From a virus: DNA of 30,863 nt. Within the stretch, counting starts at the first letter, position 1. Each line of letters starts with the position of its first letter. Both the position numbers and the translations under genes were made by a program. The stretch is taken from positions 1 to 30,863 of IMG/VR virus record IMGVR_UViG_3300025133_000425, one strand, 5' to 3'. The notes beneath the pieces were generated by a model, which saw only the letters and a list, made by a program, of their open reading frames with translations, searched no databases and was not told where the DNA came from. Of this stretch, positions 7,920 through 15,806 are shown piece by piece.

Positions 7920-8063
7920 ATGCCTACAAACTACTCGATGAAAAAGCAAAGTCTACGAAGTAAGACTAAGGGAAGTGTACCCAAACCTAAAATGAAGGGC
8001 GGTACATTTAACAAGGAAAAACCTGGAGTAGAAACTCAGCGAGCCAACGGAATTAAAAAATGA
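7920..8063 (+). CDS. Tiny basic protein (47 aa)
   Basis: This short frame starts at an ATG with AAGGAG 7 nt upstream and encodes MPTNYSMKKQSLRSKTKG and on to a Lys-rich C-terminus. It ends in an ATGA overlap with the next gene. Good SD, exact packing between two genes and strong basic bias support it as real. It joins a set of small basic proteins in this structural operon. Function unknown. Confidence 0.6.
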   Translation: MPTNYSMKKQSLRSKTKGSVPKPKMKGGTFNKEKPGVETQRANGIKK

Positions 8064-8620
8064 GCATAGGTCGTCTCATGCTTTCGGTTAGGGACGAGTT
8101 ACGTCTCAAGCTGGACTTAAAAGAAGATGAATGTCACGTTATGCCTGATGGTAGGCCCATGCCTTCCTGCGGTCAGCGATTCATCGCAGTCTACGCGCAT
8201 AGCTGGAATGCATCCCCAGATGACTTCAATGCAGCAGAAGGTTTAGTGGAATGGTACGGGGTGACTTGTGCAGTCACTTTTAGAAGTGCTTACGTTCCCT
8301 TTGATCGACATATCCCTGGTATAGGATTGGAGATGGAGGATTTTTGTCGAAAGATAATTTCCACTGTCCATCTGAATCATAATATTCTTTTGCGAACAAA
8401 CGAACAAATTGCAGAAGAGTTAGGTCAGATGACAGGGACTGGAATGCTAGAACAACTTCGTTGGGCATCGTGTGATGCAAGCCCTACTTTTGTTACCGGA
8501 GATTGGTTTGGTGAAGGCCCACCTATCGATCAAAACACAGGACTGATGGCAGAAGTACGTTTTGAGCAAGCTACCCGAGTTCAGACTGGCCCCCGTTACC
8601 CAGGAGCAGCCCTAGTATGA
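8060..8620 (+). CDS. Probable tail terminator/neck-type structural protein
   Basis: This 186-residue protein follows the tail completion gene and precedes the probable tube gene by one gene, the place where tail terminator proteins are found. It contains VRDELRLKLDLKEDECHVM, GQRFIAVYAHSW, VEWYGVTCAVTFRSA and a C-terminal MAEVRFEQATRVQTGPRYP strand. An alternating alpha/beta layout fits the gpU-like fold, but I cannot name a family from sequence alone. Starts in an ATGA overlap and its stop overlaps the next ATG. Called by position. Confidence 0.5.
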   Translation: MSIGRLMLSVRDELRLKLDLKEDECHVMPDGRPMPSCGQRFIAVYAHSWNASPDDFNAAEGLVEWYGVTCAVTFRSAYVPFDRHIPGIGLEMEDFCRKIISTVHLNHNILLRTNEQIAEELGQMTGTGMLEQLRWASCDASPTFVTGDWFGEGPPIDQNTGLMAEVRFEQATRVQTGPRYPGAALV

Positions 8621-9018
8621 CAGCCATTCATATTCCTCGACCTCAACTTATACCTTATAAATGTCTGAATAAAATTTGCCCTACTGAGATCATTCATTTT
8701 GACGTTAAAGATAAGGTAAGGAAGGATTGCCCTGATTGTGAAATGCCCCTGCGAAAGACAGCTATCGTCCATTTGCTAGTGCCTGATAAGGAGCAAATGT
8801 GGATAATAAACTGTGAAGAGGGCAAAAGAAATCGAGTTGAACAATGGTCGATTAACAGGAAAGATGCAGGACCAGATTATCCTTTTCATTGCACACCAGA
8901 ATTCCTGGCAGCGACTTGTTATGAATGCTTACAGAATTTTGATAAACTAGTTTCTGATACGAGTGCAGAAGACCTGCAAAAGCTCTATCAATATGTACGT
9001 TTAAAGACAGGTAAATAA
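8617..9018 (+). CDS. Zinc-ribbon protein of unknown function
   Basis: This 133-residue protein has likely metal ligands near the N-terminus: CLNKIC (about residues 15-20) and CPDC (about 38-41). A further cysteine group lies at CTPEFLAATCYEC. The first four could form a zinc ribbon of the rubredoxin/FmdB type. It starts in an overlap with the preceding gene (ATGA) and sits directly before the probable tube gene. Its role, structural or regulatory, is unknown. The C-terminal part is helical. Confidence 0.6.
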   Translation: MTAIHIPRPQLIPYKCLNKICPTEIIHFDVKDKVRKDCPDCEMPLRKTAIVHLLVPDKEQMWIINCEEGKRNRVEQWSINRKDAGPDYPFHCTPEFLAATCYECLQNFDKLVSDTSAEDLQKLYQYVRLKTGK

Positions 9019-9032
9019 CGAGGAGTTATACA

Positions 9033-9572
9033 ATGGCAATCAGTGTTAATGCGGTATCAGGTGCTTACTACGGAACCTACGGTGGGGAATATGTAGGAGT
9101 CACTGAGGATGGTTACGAATTGGAACAGACCACCTATGCAGAACCCATTCGAGGCGACAACCTGGGTGACTCTATTCAGGATGAAGTTTACCGGGGTACA
9201 GATGTCTTTCTTAACTTCGTATTGATCGAGTATATCCAGGCAGCAGCTACTTCTGGGGGTACAGATACTACGCCTATCTTCCATCCCCATGATGATACTA
9301 ATGGTCAGCTTGGGAAACTTGGAGTTCTCCGAGGTGGTTACTCTGCTGATGCTTTAGTCCTCACTCAATACAGTGCTGACACAACTTCAGTACCAGATAC
9401 CATGACGTTCACCAAGTCAGTGTTGGCTTCCAATTTCCCGGTACGTATGTTGTTAGCTAACCGACTCAAGAGAATTCCCATGCGAATGCAGGCATTCCCC
9501 GTATTGACTGCGGTCGGAACTGCGGTCAGCTACACTGGGGTTCCCGCTGGTGCTTGGTTCACTGTCACATAA
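9033..9572 (+). CDS. Probable major tail (tube) protein
   Basis: This 179-residue protein has a GAGG SD. Its features suit a tail tube monomer: small size, beta-rich sequence, a central VYRGTDVFLNFVLIEYIQAA segment, later LGVLRGGYSADALVLTQYS, and KRIPMRMQAFPVLT near the C-terminus. It lies after the neck genes and just before a tape-measure-like protein, and is followed by its own terminator, which fits an abundant product. Assigned by pattern and synteny; no alignment was possible. Confidence 0.65.
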   Translation: MAISVNAVSGAYYGTYGGEYVGVTEDGYELEQTTYAEPIRGDNLGDSIQDEVYRGTDVFLNFVLIEYIQAAATSGGTDTTPIFHPHDDTNGQLGKLGVLRGGYSADALVLTQYSADTTSVPDTMTFTKSVLASNFPVRMLLANRLKRIPMRMQAFPVLTAVGTAVSYTGVPAGAWFTVT

Positions 9573-9603
9573 ATCCCTTTCCCCAGCAAGAATGAAAAGC
9601 CTT

Positions 9604-9634
9604 CTTCTTCTCTCCTGGGGAGGAGAAGGTTTTT
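9604..9634 (+). terminator. Rho-independent terminator after the tube gene
   Basis: CTTCTTCTCTCC pairs imperfectly (one bulge) with GGAGGAGAAGG, followed by a run of five T. It begins about 30 nt after the tube stop codon and just before the tape-measure-like gene. Confidence 0.7.
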
Positions 9635-9648
9635 CGTAAGGGTGTGTC

Positions 9649-11109
9649 ATGGCTAAGAATTCAATTGAAATTAAGCTGGAGTCTACCTCCTCAAAGGAGA
9701 CTAAAGATGCTCCCGCTATTAAGAAAAGCGAGGAAAAGGCCCCGGTCCAGGCAGTCTCTGCTACTGAGAAGCAGATTGAAAACGTAGCCAAGACTGCAGA
9801 GTCAGTTATGACTACTGCAGAGCAGGAATTGAAAGATCGAGCAACAGAAGCTCGTGAGCAAGTACAGCAATCTCCTGTAGTCAGTGCAGTAGCTGCTACT
9901 TCCCCGGTACAGGGGACAGCAGAACAGAAAGATTGGTTTGAAGGTTTTGCGGAAGCAGATACTGGGCAAACAATCAAACATCCTAGTAAGCCTGAATTTC
10001 CTGTCGGTCCAGAGGGCCATCAATGGGAAATGCGAGGAAAACCTGGAACAACTGATTTTCATCGACAACCTCTAATGTCGTTCCGAGGTCATGAAGGAGA
10101 CAGGACAGACGATCCTGAAAAGTCTAGTACTTCTAGTATTGTTAGAGCAATGCGAGAGATGGATAGGGGGAAAGAAGAGGATCCCCTATCTGATATTTCA
10201 ACAGACAGGACAAAGGTAGAGGGTGTCCTTGGCAAGATTGACGAAAACACAGACGAGTTAGAAAGCTTAACAGCAGCAGATCTTAAAAGTAGTGCAGCAC
10301 AAGCAATGGCTGCATTGGATAAGGGACAATCAAGGGGACCAAAAGCACTTGGCAGCGAAGATGTAATTGAGAGCATCAGAGCAGGAGATTCAGGCGGTCC
10401 TGGCACTGGTCCACGGGGAATGTTAGGCGCGGAAGACCCCGAGGACGCCCCCACGGAAAAACTTAAAGGATTAACTGCAGCAGCGGGGCCTTTGTTAGGC
10501 AAGCTAGGGAAATTTGGGATCGCTATAGCTGGCGTAACCAAAGTAACCTCTGTCCTTATCCAAGGTTTCCAGAAACTAGATAGTTTCTTAGTCAAAGCAG
10601 GGGAAGAGATTCAGGCTTTTGCTCCTGACATTATTGTTGAAAAAGTAAATCGTACCATGATGCTCTTGGAAAAGAGAATGGAACGTGCGGATGCAGTCGG
10701 GTCTCAACTAGCTGATTATGAAAAATCCAGAACACGTTTGCTCGAAGCAGTAGAGGAATTCAAGACAAAGTTTATAAAAGTAATGCTTCCTCTCGCAAAA
10801 GTAATAATGGATTTCCTAGGAAAAATAGTTGAGGCCATTCTTAAGATAGGAACATGGGTACGAGTATCACTCCTGTCTATAGAAGAGCTAATCCTTCAAA
10901 CGAAGGTGGCATTCCACGTAGCTGATGCTGCGGATAAAGCACGAATCCTTGTAATTCAAGCAGAGCTAAGGGCTATAAACGCTAACACTAAGAAGAAGAC
11001 AGATATTGCCTGGGATCATATGGATCGAGTACTAACTTTACTTACAGGACAGGGCACTAATGTACCAGGATTTACAAGAGTTCCTGGTTCGATAGCAAGC
11101 GGTATATAG
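9649..11109 (+). CDS. Tape-measure-like tail protein
   Basis: This 486-residue protein is mostly helical. The first ~110 residues are charged, with a Thr/Glu/Lys-rich coil. A Gly/Pro-rich acidic middle follows, then an amphipathic hydrophobic stretch near residues 278-310 (KGLTAAAGPLLGKLGKFGIA), and long coils to the end (ERADAVGSQLADYEKSRTRL). Long helix plus a membrane-active segment, placed right after the tube gene, is what tape measure proteins look like. If so it is short, implying a short tail, on the rough rule of 1.5 angstrom per residue. Confidence is moderate because no typical repeats or peptidase domain are seen. Confidence 0.55.
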   Translation: MAKNSIEIKLESTSSKETKDAPAIKKSEEKAPVQAVSATEKQIENVAKTAESVMTTAEQELKDRATEAREQVQQSPVVSAVAATSPVQGTAEQKDWFEGFAEADTGQTIKHPSKPEFPVGPEGHQWEMRGKPGTTDFHRQPLMSFRGHEGDRTDDPEKSSTSSIVRAMREMDRGKEEDPLSDISTDRTKVEGVLGKIDENTDELESLTAADLKSSAAQAMAALDKGQSRGPKALGSEDVIESIRAGDSGGPGTGPRGMLGAEDPEDAPTEKLKGLTAAAGPLLGKLGKFGIAIAGVTKVTSVLIQGFQKLDSFLVKAGEEIQAFAPDIIVEKVNRTMMLLEKRMERADAVGSQLADYEKSRTRLLEAVEEFKTKFIKVMLPLAKVIMDFLGKIVEAILKIGTWVRVSLLSIEELILQTKVAFHVADAADKARILVIQAELRAINANTKKKTDIAWDHMDRVLTLLTGQGTNVPGFTRVPGSIASGI

Positions 11110-11118
11110 GGCAAGATA

Positions 11119-13248
11119 ATGGCACGATTACTATCTGCAGTAGGTGAACTATACTACAACGGGGTTACTTTCCCTGGCCCAATACGAGCTAGTATTAACT
11201 CCAGCCCAATATATGATGAGGCTGATCGCTCTGTTAAATATGTTAAGCATAAGCTCAGAGTTGAGACCTATTTCTGTCATGATGACACTGCATTAGTCAC
11301 AGGCGCACCTGCAGTCGCAGGAGCAGACCCCCATGTGAATAATATCATTGATTACATTCGTTTACGCTTAACAAAAGTAGGACAAGAATTACGGATCAGG
11401 GAAAAAGGTTTTGGCCTGGATGTGCGAGTTAATGGGACATCTACTGCAGGAAGATTAGCGGGAGTATTTTATGATGCAGAGTTTGGTCCCAAGCCAAGAG
11501 TACTGGCTTGGCAACCGGTAGGCGATAATCGAACAGTAAAAGTTATCTGGGAAGTAGAGTTCAATATCCCTGAATGTTGTGAGTATCCTACACAGGATGT
11601 TCCCCTGGAACGAACATATTCTGTTGATTGGTCAATAGATGAAGAAGGTCTTACTACCCGTACAATTGATGGAAAAATAGAATCAACCATAGCCAGGATG
11701 CCTTTAGCAGGTGGCCTGCGTATGAATGCTAATGCGGATGACTTTCGTCATTGGGCATTCTTCCCTATTCCTTTAGGATTTGTCCGTACACAAAGGTATC
11801 AACTTTCCCCAGATCGAAGAGTACTTACTTTCACTCTAACTGATCGTGAGTTAGCCAGTGACTTCGCATTCACCGAGGGAACACTGAAGATGGAAGCCTC
11901 ACAAACCATTGAAAGTAAATTTCTTGACGGTAATTCTGGTGGTTTTATGAAATGGGATTGTTCGATTCGAGCGACCATTACTCTCCCCAAGAATCAAAGT
12001 AGAGGTACAGGAGGCAATCCTAATAGTCCCAAAGGTCGTAAAATGGCCTGGATTGCTTTTAAAGAAATCCTGGATGAGAAGATCTGGCGTAATGCTCATA
12101 AAGGGAAGAGAGGCGCAGGCGTCTTACGTGTACCTGGAGGAATTTCTAATACAGATGCAGAAGAAGGGGTATTAAAAACAATCAAGGATGGCGGGGCCAC
12201 CTTCATACCTGACGCTATCAGTATACGGGAAGATCTTTACGGTCGTACTTTTGAGTTTCAATTTAACTATATAATCTTCTGTTTCCCTGAGAGAATCTTT
12301 GAAGCTACCAGGATCATGCATCAAAATGGCCCTGGGACAGGTTCCACCAAAAACGACTTTCTTAAATATTTAGAATATACGGGGGGTAGGATTCAACCCC
12401 CAACAAGTGTCAGCAAAGATGATGTCTCAAACACTGAAAGTCAGCCTTTTAGTAATCGGGGAGAGTTGGGCGGTAAAGTAGCAGCGGGTCGAGAAGCCTC
12501 GTACTTTGGGTCTAATCCTCTACATCGGACTGCGGTGTGGACCGATGATATTATTTATGATTTCTGTGAGTGGTCAGCGAACCCACAGGTCCAAGTAGGC
12601 CCTGATGTAGAAAAAGAAAAACCAACAAAGGAGGATCCTTCGGGTTCAGATCCTAATGGAGATCCTCCAAATTCATCAGGTGCATCTACATATTACCCTT
12701 CAGACGGTAAAGGTGTTGCGGGAGGCAAAGGATCATCAGGATCATCAGGATCAGGTGGGGACCAAAAATGCTTAGGTTACGTTTGTAACTACACGCATGA
12801 AGAAATAGGGGCAACCGTCATGCATACCAGGGTGGGCCAGAATTCTTCATCTAGTTATGCCCTAGATTATTTAAATACATCCCAGGAAGGGGATGACTCT
12901 GAAAATCGGTATCAGGCAATAGCAGACACCAATCAACTAGACGCAGCAGATCGACCTAAAATACAGTCTCTGGGGCCTCCACAACATCTAGTTCGAGTAA
13001 CAGGATATGCATACCAATTAGGGTACACTCGAACCCCCCCAGCAACTTTAAAATGGGGGAAAGATTGTACGTTGTACAGAATATCAAAACAATCTACGAT
13101 ATCTCAAGTATGCAAGGGTAAACTACCCGTATACCTAACCACCTGGGACATGTTGTATAATGCAGATAACAGCCCAAATGGTGAACCTTTCAAAGAAGCG
13201 ATTACCACCAATACGACCTCGGGTCTATTAACTAATCAATCAACTTAA
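11119..13248 (+). CDS. Large tail/baseplate structural protein
   Basis: This 709-residue protein follows the tape-measure-like gene. The first ~440 residues are beta-rich (LYYNGVTFPGPIRASINSSP, KVIWEVEFNIPECCEYP, GRTFEFQFNYIIF). Next comes a low-complexity acidic then Gly/Ser linker (about residues 500-550, containing KGSSGSSGSGG) and a Cys-containing C-terminal domain. The layout suggests two folded parts joined by a flexible linker in the distal tail or baseplate. At the DNA level the linker contains three units of GGATCATCA-like repeat near 12730-12755. No named family is recognised. Confidence 0.55.
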   Translation: MARLLSAVGELYYNGVTFPGPIRASINSSPIYDEADRSVKYVKHKLRVETYFCHDDTALVTGAPAVAGADPHVNNIIDYIRLRLTKVGQELRIREKGFGLDVRVNGTSTAGRLAGVFYDAEFGPKPRVLAWQPVGDNRTVKVIWEVEFNIPECCEYPTQDVPLERTYSVDWSIDEEGLTTRTIDGKIESTIARMPLAGGLRMNANADDFRHWAFFPIPLGFVRTQRYQLSPDRRVLTFTLTDRELASDFAFTEGTLKMEASQTIESKFLDGNSGGFMKWDCSIRATITLPKNQSRGTGGNPNSPKGRKMAWIAFKEILDEKIWRNAHKGKRGAGVLRVPGGISNTDAEEGVLKTIKDGGATFIPDAISIREDLYGRTFEFQFNYIIFCFPERIFEATRIMHQNGPGTGSTKNDFLKYLEYTGGRIQPPTSVSKDDVSNTESQPFSNRGELGGKVAAGREASYFGSNPLHRTAVWTDDIIYDFCEWSANPQVQVGPDVEKEKPTKEDPSGSDPNGDPPNSSGASTYYPSDGKGVAGGKGSSGSSGSGGDQKCLGYVCNYTHEEIGATVMHTRVGQNSSSSYALDYLNTSQEGDDSENRYQAIADTNQLDAADRPKIQSLGPPQHLVRVTGYAYQLGYTRTPPATLKWGKDCTLYRISKQSTISQVCKGKLPVYLTTWDMLYNADNSPNGEPFKEAITTNTTSGLLTNQST

Positions 13249-13258
13249 AGGAATTTAG

Positions 13259-13594
13259 ATGTCTGAGCCCAAAACATTTCAATTACCGGACGCCACCAAG
13301 ATACGTCTTCTGGATAGCGATGGGGAAGTAGTCTTTGAAGAGGAGGCAGTCTACATTGACGATCTACTCTCACAGTCACAAGAAGATGTAGATGTGAATA
13401 ATGACAAAGAAGCAGTGAAGAAGTGGTTACCTAAATTCAAAGAACTTCTGACATCCAATCTTGAGTGTGACTTAGGGGATACTGAGGCATACTTTATCGC
13501 ACGAGAAGCGACTAGTGTGATGTGGTCCCTCAAAAAAAAATTCGACGATATACCGACATTATCGACATCTTCGGAATCAACGCCTTCGAGTTAA
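13259..13594 (+). CDS. Probable tail assembly chaperone, upstream frame (G-like)
   Basis: This 111-residue protein has an AAAGGA SD. After an acidic N-terminal half (EEEAVYIDDLLSQSQEDVDV) it has WLPKFKELLTSNLECDLGDTEA, then SVMWSLKKKFDDIP and a Ser/Thr-rich end. A segment of the type 'w...F..ll......ls..ea..i......ev..LKKkf' is common in phage tail chaperone first frames. The frame passes through A9 at 13532-13540, where a second frame opens and continues to 13800 (see slippery site). The two-product layout mirrors lambda G and G-T, although here it lies after the tape-measure-like gene rather than before it. Confidence 0.6.
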   Translation: MSEPKTFQLPDATKIRLLDSDGEVVFEEEAVYIDDLLSQSQEDVDVNNDKEAVKKWLPKFKELLTSNLECDLGDTEAYFIAREATSVMWSLKKKFDDIPTLSTSSESTPSS

Positions 13595-13800
13595 ATCCTC
13601 TGCAATGTAAATTACTATATATGGACATCCCCCGAGTCCTCGCAAAACGAGAGTTAAGAGCCCGTAATTTTGAGGCACCGCTTAATTCAGAAAAAGTATT
13701 TGAACTTGTGTTTATGTCAACCGAGGACGAAGACCAAGCAGATAAAGCCAAAACTGATTTCATCATGGAACAAATGAAGTCAGGGGAAGAAGTAAAATAA
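13522..13800 (+). CDS. Downstream frame of the chaperone, reached by -1 frameshift (T-like)
   Basis: This frame is open from a GTG at 13522 but has no SD, and its useful part starts with Ile at 13540 (IRRYTDIIDIFGINAFELNP). It ends at 13800 with the stop overlapping the portal start. A -1 slip at 13534-13540 would join 94 upstream residues to 86 here, making a ~180-residue fusion. The sequence continues with conserved-looking features (LLYMDIPRVLAKRELRARN) and so is probably translated. It should be annotated as the second part of one gene rather than as an independent CDS. Confidence 0.55.
   Translation: MVPQKKIRRYTDIIDIFGINAFELNPLQCKLLYMDIPRVLAKRELRARNFEAPLNSEKVFELVFMSTEDEDQADKAKTDFIMEQMKSGEEVK
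13534..13540 (+). promoter_or_regulatory. Slippery heptamer A-AAA-AAA for -1 ribosomal frameshifting
   Basis: In the frame of the upstream gene the codons at 13535-13537 and 13538-13540 are AAA AAA preceded by A, within a run of nine A. Slipping back one base puts the ribosome into the frame that reads ATT CGA CGA and continues 86 residues. This is the classical X-XXY-YYZ form. I did not identify a strong downstream stem by eye. Confidence 0.6.
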
Positions 13801-15053
13801 TGGACGCTAAACAATTACTAGGGCCTGCAATCACTGCAGACTACATGCCTCACGGTTACTGGGGCATGTTTATGTTTGCCAGGAACCGCCCTGTCTTTAG
13901 TGGTTCAGTCATTCGGGAGATGATGTCTGATCCCCGAGTCATCTTTGGTCTTTGGCTTATCAAAGGACCAATCCTTTCAAATGCCAGATTTAAAGTTGAA
14001 ACTGAGGACGAGGAGATTAAGGAATTCCTGGTCACTAACATTACTCGCTTCTGGAGAAACTCAGCAGCCCGCGCATTAAAAGCAGTCGAGTGGGGTTACT
14101 CAGCCAGTGAGGTTATGTACCGAGTTGTCGAAGGCCAAATCCACTTTGATATCATCAAGGATATCCATTCCCTGGACTGTCGCGCAGTAACCAAGGCAGG
14201 AGTTCTGATTGGGTTCACAGTCCGAGACGTTCCCCAAAAAGGCAGAGATGCTGCTCGTCAAAAGATGTTCATAGGAATCCCCAAGGGGTTCTGGCACATT
14301 CATTGGAGAGATCGACATCCCTGGTACGGACTCTCCCGTTTGTTTGGCGCACACATTCCCTGGTGGGAAGCATGGTCCGATGGTGGGTATCGAGACATCC
14401 GCAGACTCTGGTTCCACAAGAATGCCTTCGAGGGTGGGGTCATGTATCATCCCCCAGGAATTACTCGCACCAAGGAAGGCATTGCTATCTCCAATAAGGA
14501 TTTAGCCAGGGAGATGATCGAGAAGAAACGGACTGGTGGAACACTCACTCTCCCCAACACCATGTCATCCGATGGCATCCGTAGTTGGGAGTATGCACCA
14601 CCAGCACCCAATTCAATTCCTACAGGACTCCTGGAGTACGGAAACAGTCTCAAGGAAGAACTCTTTGAGGGTATGGGAATTCCCCCTGAAGTATTCGAAG
14701 GCGGTGGTGGAGGATTCGGAGCAGCCACGGGAAGACAGGTTCCTGAAGAAGCATTCTTCTCTGTTCTCCAGGAAATGGTTCAGTGGTTAATCTCTGATGC
14801 AGATCAACAAATCTTTCGACACTTGGTACGCATGAACTTTGGTGAAGATCACGCAAAATACGAGATCATCCCCTTTGGCTTAACTGCCAAGGCAGAAGAA
14901 CGTGAAGACCAGATGAAGGAAGATGTTCGTCAGGCCCAGGCAGCAGAGGCAAGTCGTCTCGCAGGGACTGGGATGCCAACAGAAATGTCCAATAGATTTC
15001 AAGGAAATGGAAATGGCAAAACTTCGTCCAGTCCGTTGGGGCCATCTGCATGA
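13800..15053 (+). CDS. Portal protein (Mu gp29-like, DUF935 type)
   Basis: This 417-residue protein carries the hallmarks of the Mu gp29-like portal family: an early SGSVIREMMSDPRVIFGLWL segment, a region AVEWGYSASEVMY, the WRDRHPWYGLSRLFGAH motif, and the C-terminal helix LKEELFEGMGIPPEVFEGGG leading to a 'QMVQWLISDADQQIFRHLVR'-like helix. Portals form the dodecameric ring through which DNA enters and leaves. Its location ~12 kb downstream of the capsid genes and after tail genes is unusual, since portals normally sit beside the terminase and ahead of the protease. The start overlaps the upstream stop (TAATG). Confidence 0.8.
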   Translation: MDAKQLLGPAITADYMPHGYWGMFMFARNRPVFSGSVIREMMSDPRVIFGLWLIKGPILSNARFKVETEDEEIKEFLVTNITRFWRNSAARALKAVEWGYSASEVMYRVVEGQIHFDIIKDIHSLDCRAVTKAGVLIGFTVRDVPQKGRDAARQKMFIGIPKGFWHIHWRDRHPWYGLSRLFGAHIPWWEAWSDGGYRDIRRLWFHKNAFEGGVMYHPPGITRTKEGIAISNKDLAREMIEKKRTGGTLTLPNTMSSDGIRSWEYAPPAPNSIPTGLLEYGNSLKEELFEGMGIPPEVFEGGGGGFGAATGRQVPEEAFFSVLQEMVQWLISDADQQIFRHLVRMNFGEDHAKYEIIPFGLTAKAEEREDQMKEDVRQAQAAEASRLAGTGMPTEMSNRFQGNGNGKTSSSPLGPSA

Positions 15054-15255
15054 ATTAGATCGCAGGGTTCGATCAGGAACTTCCAGGTTCTACCAGTACC
15101 CCAAGCGACTACAGCATCTCCATTCCTGGAGGGCAATGCACAAGTTGGCAGGTGATCACATGCCAGTACGCATGTCTGGTACTCGCCAGGGTGTTCGTCC
15201 TTCCTCGGACATGTCTATTAAGCAGAAGGTCAACTTCGTAGAGAAGAGGCGATAA
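15013..15255 (+). CDS. Small basic protein overlapping the portal gene end
   Basis: This 80-residue, Arg/His/Lys-rich protein begins MAKLRPVRWGHLHELDRR. I chose ATG 15013 because AAGGA lies 7 nt upstream; ATG 15007 is too close to that SD and longer upstream starts lie deep inside the portal frame. It overlaps the portal 3' end by 41 nt in another frame and ends in a TAATG overlap with the next gene. Function unknown. The charge suggests DNA or acidic-protein binding. Confidence 0.6.
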   Translation: MAKLRPVRWGHLHELDRRVRSGTSRFYQYPKRLQHLHSWRAMHKLAGDHMPVRMSGTRQGVRPSSDMSIKQKVNFVEKRR

Positions 15256-15806
15256 TGGCGCAGTACGCTTACCCTACTGAAGACAAAGAAGACGATGGTT
15301 ACTGGGAGTCTACAGAACAGTCAGAGGGAATGCCCGAATACTATTCTGCAATCGATGAACCAGGAACTGCTGATGACAACGACTACATATCGGGGGATGC
15401 AGGGAGCGCTGGTGAAGTCACCATAGACTTTGAATTAACAAATGGTTTAGATAACCCAGGAGTCACTACAGGGCACAAATTAATTTACCGTTATAATACA
15501 GATGGTAATTCGACAGATTCAAGCCTAACTATTTCATTAATAGAGGGCAGCACTGTTCGTATGACTGAAACGGTCGACACAACGGGTGTCTCCTCTTATG
15601 TAACTCGAACATATGCGCCCACTAACACTACCGGGACTATAAGTTCTTACGACAATTTATTTCTACGAATTTACTTTGATGATACAACGGATTACACAGA
15701 CTACGTCTATATCTCCCAAGCTTACCTTGAGATTCCTGATGCAGCAGCAGGAGCAGATGCAGTCCCCATGGCTTTAAACACATACCAACAAATGAGGAAT
15801 AAGTAG
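15255..15806 (+). CDS. Beta-rich tail-associated protein
   Basis: This 183-residue, acidic protein has an N-terminal Asp/Glu/Tyr-rich tail (about residues 1-50). A beta-sandwich-like domain follows (VTIDFELTNGLDNPG, LTISLIEGSTVRMTETV, NLFLRIYFDDT, YVYISQAYLEI). The domain resembles small carbohydrate- or host-binding sandwich domains, but I cannot assign a family. It lies immediately upstream of the fibre gene, so a fibre or adhesin accessory role is inferred. Confidence 0.55.
   Translation: MAQYAYPTEDKEDDGYWESTEQSEGMPEYYSAIDEPGTADDNDYISGDAGSAGEVTIDFELTNGLDNPGVTTGHKLIYRYNTDGNSTDSSLTISLIEGSTVRMTETVDTTGVSSYVTRTYAPTNTTGTISSYDNLFLRIYFDDTTDYTDYVYISQAYLEIPDAAAGADAVPMALNTYQQMRNK

Noticed and set aside
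8262-8279. Inverted repeat GTGACT...AGTCAC inside a coding region
   Set aside because: It is 6 bp with no T tract or promoter nearby and lies within a gene; probably chance.
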